From the NCBI GenBank assembly GCA_030148365.1, contig JASBTO010000123.1, positions 1-7,726 of the forward strand: a stretch of DNA of 7,726 nt. The letters run 5' to 3'. The DNA comes from Kangiellaceae bacterium (GTDB taxonomy: Bacteria; Pseudomonadota; Gammaproteobacteria; Enterobacterales; Kangiellaceae). Made by a program: the position numbers and the translations under genes. Positions 4,791-7,726 of the stretch are shown one piece after another; positions within the stretch are counted from its first letter, which is position 1; each line of letters begins with the position of its first letter. Below the pieces are notes generated by a model that worked only from the letters and a program-made list of their open reading frames with translations, ran no database searches and was not told where the DNA came from.

Positions 4791-7319
4791 TCAAATCCCC
4801 GGTGCGCTCAGGGAGGATTTGATGTCCGCTGCGATTTCCGGATTGGCCAGGATCAGTTCGCTGGCGTAGCCCTTGTCGAGAGATGCCTGCAGATAGCTGA
4901 TAGCTTCGTCGCGCAGACCCTGTTCGGCCGCAATCAGTCCGGCGACGAAGTAGATGTCGGGATCCTTGTCGGCACCGGCGAGGGCGGCCTGGATGTCATT
5001 CCTGGCTTCATCGAACCGGCCTATCCGCGCCTTGAACCAGGCCATGGTCGCCAGGATCGTAAAGTCATCCTGATGAATGGCATGGGCGGTCTCGCAAAGC
5101 GACAGGGCTTTCAGGTAAGCCGAAGCGGCCTCCTGCCGGAAGCCGGGCATCTGGTAGAAAGCATCCGCCAGGTTGCCCCAGATACGGTAGTCGTCCGGCG
5201 TCAGCTCCAGCGCCTTGCGGTACAACGCTACCGCCTTTTCGAAATTGCCCAGGTAGTAATGGATGACCCCGCCGTTGGACAAGGCGCCGCGGGTCGGTTC
5301 GATGGCGTTGGCCTTTTCAAAGGCCTCGGCAGCATTGTCAAAGTCGTAGAGGAACAGGTAGGAGGCGCCGAGGTTGGCGTAGGGAGTCGCAGAGTCCGGC
5401 TCGAGCAAGGTGGCCTTCCGGAATGCGGCAACGGCCTCATGATAATTGGCGCGCAACAGATTGAAGCGACCGAGACGATAGTAGGCTTCCCAGTTGCCGG
5501 GATCCAGGGAGGCCGCTGCCCGGTAATGCTCTTTGGCCTGGGCGAACTTTTGCTGTTTGGCGAGCAAATCCGCTTCGAGCATATGGGCGCGGGCATTGTA
5601 TTGGTCCTGCTCGAATACGCGCTCCAGGTAGGATTTGGTTTTCTTTTGCTCGCCGGTTTCAAGATAGAATTCTGCGAGAGAGAGTTGCACATCTACGGCA
5701 TTGGAGGCGCGGGACTCGACCTGTTGGCAACGGTTTTCGGCACTCCGGAAATCGGTTTCAGAGTAGCTGACCTGATAGCGGATCAACAGCGTCTGGCACA
5801 GGCCGGCGGCGGCTTCCGCGAAATTGGGATCCATATCCAGCGAAGCCTTGAAATATTGCTCGGCAAGGGTCAGGCGTTCGAAGGACTTCGGTTTGTGCAG
5901 GATTTCCTGTCCCTGGAGGTAACTCGCCATTGCTGACTCGTTCTGGGTGGGCACATCGTACACCAGGGTGCGGGCTACTTCGTCAACCGGAATATCCAGT
6001 TGCGACAAGGTTTTCAGGGCGATGTCCTTGCGGGTGTTGAAAAATTCCTCGAGAGATAAATCATAGGCGTGCCCCCACAGGGCGCGGCCCGAGTCGGTAT
6101 CGAAGAGCTGGACGGCAACCCGGATGCGATCCCGGTTTTTCTTGACGCTGCCCTCCAGAAAGTAGTCCACGCCAAGACGGGAGCCAATATCGTCAGCATC
6201 AACCGGTTTGCCCTTGAAGGAAAACGCGGTGGTCCGGGAGGTCACCCGTAACCCGCGGATGCGACCGATCAGGTTGATCAGTTCATCAGTCAATCCGTCG
6301 GAAAGGTATTCGAGTCCGGTGTCACCCGTAAGGTTTGCAAAGGGGATGATGGCAAGGGAAGGGATGGTTTCAAACGCCACCAGTTCGGCGAACTTGTCTT
6401 TGTACAGGTAGTAGCCGGAACCGAGAAAGACGAGCATGGAGAGACCGAGGATGGCCTTGCCCCAAACCGGCAATTGAAAATGGGCTTTTTCCGTTGGACC
6501 CGAGGGCAGGATCGACTCGATGCCGGACAGATTGTCGATTTCGTCCGGGGGAATAACATAACAGGCTTCGTGGCTGGTCGCCGACGCCACAGCGTGCAAT
6601 TGATCAGCCGTGGCCTGGAGTTCGGGACGCTCGGCGAGTCGGTGCCAGAACCGGTCGGTGACCACGATACCGCCAGGCGCCGCAATCGGCTCAACCCGGA
6701 ACGACTCGTTAATGGCTTCTCCGGCCAGATGCTCGTTGTCCCGGACACAATTTCCGAAAGCCAATGAGGCACGCAGACTGAGCGTATCGGAGTCCTTGAA
6801 TTTACGCTGGATCGCCAGGGCGCAATTGAGGGCGCTCAACTCGTCTGAAAAAGCACAGACGATGCTGTCCCCCAGCGACCGGATCAGGACCCCGGCGTTG
6901 GCCTTCATGATGGGTTTGACGGTCGCATTACAAAAATGCACGAGGTTTTCCGCTTCACCTTCATGACGTTTTTTCAATGTCATATAGCCGACAATGTCGA
7001 CGCAAAGAACCGCCGCATCCCTGGGTTGGCGGAAACTGTCAGCTTCGGCGGAAAGATCTTCCTCGTCCGAGGTAACCGAAATTCCGGAGGGACGGAGGTC
7101 AAAAATCCAGGTGAGTACCAGGGTTACGGGGAAGCCGAGAAAAATAAGAACGAACAGCAGTTTCAGAATCCAGGTCGGCGCGTCGAAGGCATCGACCATG
7201 GTGTCGGCGACCTGGATTAGCAGCCAGGATATCCCGCCATAGGCGAGGCCGACCTGCACAACCTTGCGTTTGGTCAGTTCCCGCAGAAAAGCCGACCAGG
7301 GATCTCTTTTCACAGTCAT
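4791..7319 (-). CDS. Membrane class III nucleotide cyclase with TolB-like domain and TPR repeats
   Basis: This 842-residue protein has five parts. Residues 11-80 are the membrane hairpin typical of TolB-like/TPR proteins (FLRELTKRKVVQVGLAYGG, spans at about 21-41 and 50-71, ending FDLRPSGI). A class III cyclase domain covers about 101-228: metal-binding Asp108 (VDIVGYM) and Asp151 (RSLGDSIV), and transition-state Asn204 and Arg208 (GEAINESFR). A third span lies at about 286-305. A TolB-like N-terminal domain covers about 318-445 (LAIIPFANLTGD, EYLSDGLTDELIN, TSRTTAFSFKGK, YFLEGSVKK). About nine TPRs fill 480-818. By topology the cyclase should be cytosolic and the TolB-like and TPR parts periplasmic, suggesting a sensor that makes cAMP or a related nucleotide. 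The purine-selecting Lys and Asp appear replaced by Arg147 and His197, so the substrate is uncertain. The start has GGAG ten bases upstream. Domain calls are firm; activity and signal are inference. Confidence 0.92.
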   Translation of the reverse strand: MTVKRDPWSAFLRELTKRKVVQVGLAYGGISWLLIQVADTMVDAFDAPTWILKLLFVLIFLGFPVTLVLTWIFDLRPSGISVTSDEEDLSAEADSFRQPRDAAVLCVDIVGYMTLKKRHEGEAENLVHFCNATVKPIMKANAGVLIRSLGDSIVCAFSDELSALNCALAIQRKFKDSDTLSLRASLAFGNCVRDNEHLAGEAINESFRVEPIAAPGGIVVTDRFWHRLAERPELQATADQLHAVASATSHEACYVIPPDEIDNLSGIESILPSGPTEKAHFQLPVWGKAILGLSMLVFLGSGYYLYKDKFAELVAFETIPSLAIIPFANLTGDTGLEYLSDGLTDELINLIGRIRGLRVTSRTTAFSFKGKPVDADDIGSRLGVDYFLEGSVKKNRDRIRVAVQLFDTDSGRALWGHAYDLSLEEFFNTRKDIALKTLSQLDIPVDEVARTLVYDVPTQNESAMASYLQGQEILHKPKSFERLTLAEQYFKASLDMDPNFAEAAAGLCQTLLIRYQVSYSETDFRSAENRCQQVESRASNAVDVQLSLAEFYLETGEQKKTKSYLERVFEQDQYNARAHMLEADLLAKQQKFAQAKEHYRAAASLDPGNWEAYYRLGRFNLLRANYHEAVAAFRKATLLEPDSATPYANLGASYLFLYDFDNAAEAFEKANAIEPTRGALSNGGVIHYYLGNFEKAVALYRKALELTPDDYRIWGNLADAFYQMPGFRQEAASAYLKALSLCETAHAIHQDDFTILATMAWFKARIGRFDEARNDIQAALAGADKDPDIYFVAGLIAAEQGLRDEAISYLQASLDKGYASELILANPEIAADIKSSLSAPGI

Positions 7320-7392
7320 TTCAGACGCTCTCCCCGAAAGTCGGCAAGAGGATCCTGAAGCTGTCGGGTCTGAAGCAGAAACGGCTCATCGG

Positions 7393-7406
7393 TTGATCAA
7401 TTTCAA
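7393..7406. promoter_or_regulatory. FNR/ANR-like box in the cyclase leader
   Basis: TTGATCAATTTCAA matches the FNR/ANR consensus TTGAT-N4-ATCAA at 9 of 10 defined positions, and is part of a wider inverted repeat GTTGA-N6-TCAAC (7392-7407). Its centre is about 24 bases downstream of the predicted transcription start of the cyclase gene, a position where binding would repress. A single match of this length can occur by chance. Confidence 0.3.
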
Positions 7407-7429
7407 CTTACAAACGGAAACATGGGAGG

Positions 7430-7438
7430 ATTATATCA
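7430..7438 (-). promoter_or_regulatory. Extended -10 promoter of the cyclase gene
   Basis: The minus strand reads TGATATAAT at 7438-7430, a perfect extended -10 (TGn plus TATAAT). The bases 17 upstream (GCGTTT) are a poor -35, acceptable for this class. Transcription from near 7423 gives a leader of about 104 bases. The -10 lies within a near-palindrome, GGATTATATCATCC on the plus strand at 7428-7441 (12 of 14 symmetric), which could be an operator. Confidence 0.6.
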
Positions 7439-7450
7439 TCCATTGAGATA

Positions 7451-7472
7451 CAAAACGCCGCCCCGGCGGCGT
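7451..7472 (-). terminator. Rho-independent terminator of the right-edge gene
   Basis: ACGCCGCC (7455-7462) and GGCGGCGT (7465-7472) are a perfect inverted repeat; in RNA the central pairs open to make the loop. On the minus strand the stem runs into four T (7455-7452) and then GTATC. It begins 31 bases after the stop codon at 7504. The T tract is short, so efficiency may be moderate. It lies directly upstream of the cyclase promoter and separates the two genes. Confidence 0.75.
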
Positions 7473-7503
7473 CAAACTGTAAGGATAGATTATTGTCTGC
7501 CGC

Positions 7504-7726
7504 TTATTTGTGGAGCTTTTTCAGGCGTTTGTACAGATTTTGACGAATCATCAGATCGTAGAGGCCGAAGCCTGCCGCCATGCCCAGGGCGAAGCCGCCC
7601 AACGCCGGTACGAATCGGTGCATGTGAATGCCGTTGATAATAATCACCGGGTCCAGGGGCGGGATCCCCGAGTCCGGCAGGACGATGTCGTATTTGAAAC
7701 TTCTTTCTCCGAAAAAATGCCCAACT
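7504..7726 (-). CDS. C-terminal end of an unrecognised, possibly membrane-anchored protein
   Basis: The minus-strand frame is open from the right edge to a TAA at 7506-7504, giving 74 residues of C-terminus; the start lies outside the window. The visible part begins with VGHFFGERSFKYDIVLPDSG, passes through a Pro-rich turn (GIPPLDP) and VIIINGIHMH, then a Gly/Ala-rich hydrophobic segment of about 22 residues (roughly FVPALGGFALGMAAGFGLY) that could be one membrane helix, and ends in the basic tail YKRLKKLHK. A terminal helix followed by Lys/Arg suggests that the C-terminus stays in the cytosol. The frame is supported by the terminator placed 31 bases after the stop and by the sensible hydrophobic/basic arrangement. 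I do not recognise the family. Confidence 0.65.
   Translation of the reverse strand, partial: VGHFFGERSFKYDIVLPDSGIPPLDPVIIINGIHMHRFVPALGGFALGMAAGFGLYDLMIRQNLYKRLKKLHK

Noticed and set aside
4549..4794. Minus-strand open frame of 81 codons between the cyclase and PEP-CTERM genes, from a TTG overlapping the cyclase stop
   Set aside because: The overlap looks like translational coupling, but the start is TTG with no clear ribosome site, the product has no recognisable feature, and the frame runs through the sigma-54 promoter.
4725..5936. Plus-strand open frame of 403 codons opposite the cyclase/TPR gene
   Set aside because: It is fully antisense to a gene with clear TPR domains, has no recognisable domain, and long antisense frames are common in GC-rich coding DNA.

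Overview
The window reads as a chromosomal segment of a moderately GC-rich gammaproteobacterium, probably aquatic or marine. The pointers are an iron superoxide dismutase very close to the enterobacterial SodB type, an exosortase-class PEP-CTERM surface protein, and a TolB-like/TPR membrane protein of the kind common in marine gammaproteobacteria. The lineage is an inference from protein style; there is no rRNA or other phylogenetic marker here. No tRNA, rRNA, mobile element, CRISPR array or phage gene was seen.

Layout. 1-434 (minus) is the N-terminal part of an unrecognised multi-pass membrane protein, cut by the left edge. It diverges from sodB (720-1304, plus) across a 285-bp region holding candidate promoters for both. 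sodB and a secreted prolyl oligopeptidase (1396-3477, minus) converge on a textbook bidirectional terminator, beside which lies a perfect 17-bp palindrome. Upstream of the peptidase, also on the minus strand, is a PEP-CTERM protein with a choice-of-anchor L domain (3593-4471), closed by its own strong terminator. Its 319-bp upstream region carries a good sigma-54 (-24/-12) promoter match and an inverted repeat at enhancer-like distance. Next is an 842-codon gene (4791-7319, minus) coding for a membrane hairpin, a class III nucleotide cyclase domain, a third membrane helix, a TolB-like domain and about nine TPRs. Its leader has a perfect extended -10 promoter and an FNR-like box. The right edge (7504-7726, minus) holds the C-terminal end of an unrecognised protein followed by a terminator.

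How the genes relate. Every minus-strand gene has its own promoter candidate, and three intergenic gaps contain terminators, so this looks like a row of independently transcribed genes, not an operon. A loose theme is the cell envelope: a periplasmic peptidase, an exosortase-sorted surface protein and a transmembrane cyclase with a predicted periplasmic TPR region. SodB is a cytosolic housekeeping oxidative-stress enzyme. The two most interesting points are the cyclase domain inserted into the cytosolic loop of an otherwise standard TolB-like/TPR membrane scaffold, with its two purine-selecting residues altered, and the sigma-54 promoter in front of the PEP-CTERM gene. No wholly new multi-gene system is evident.
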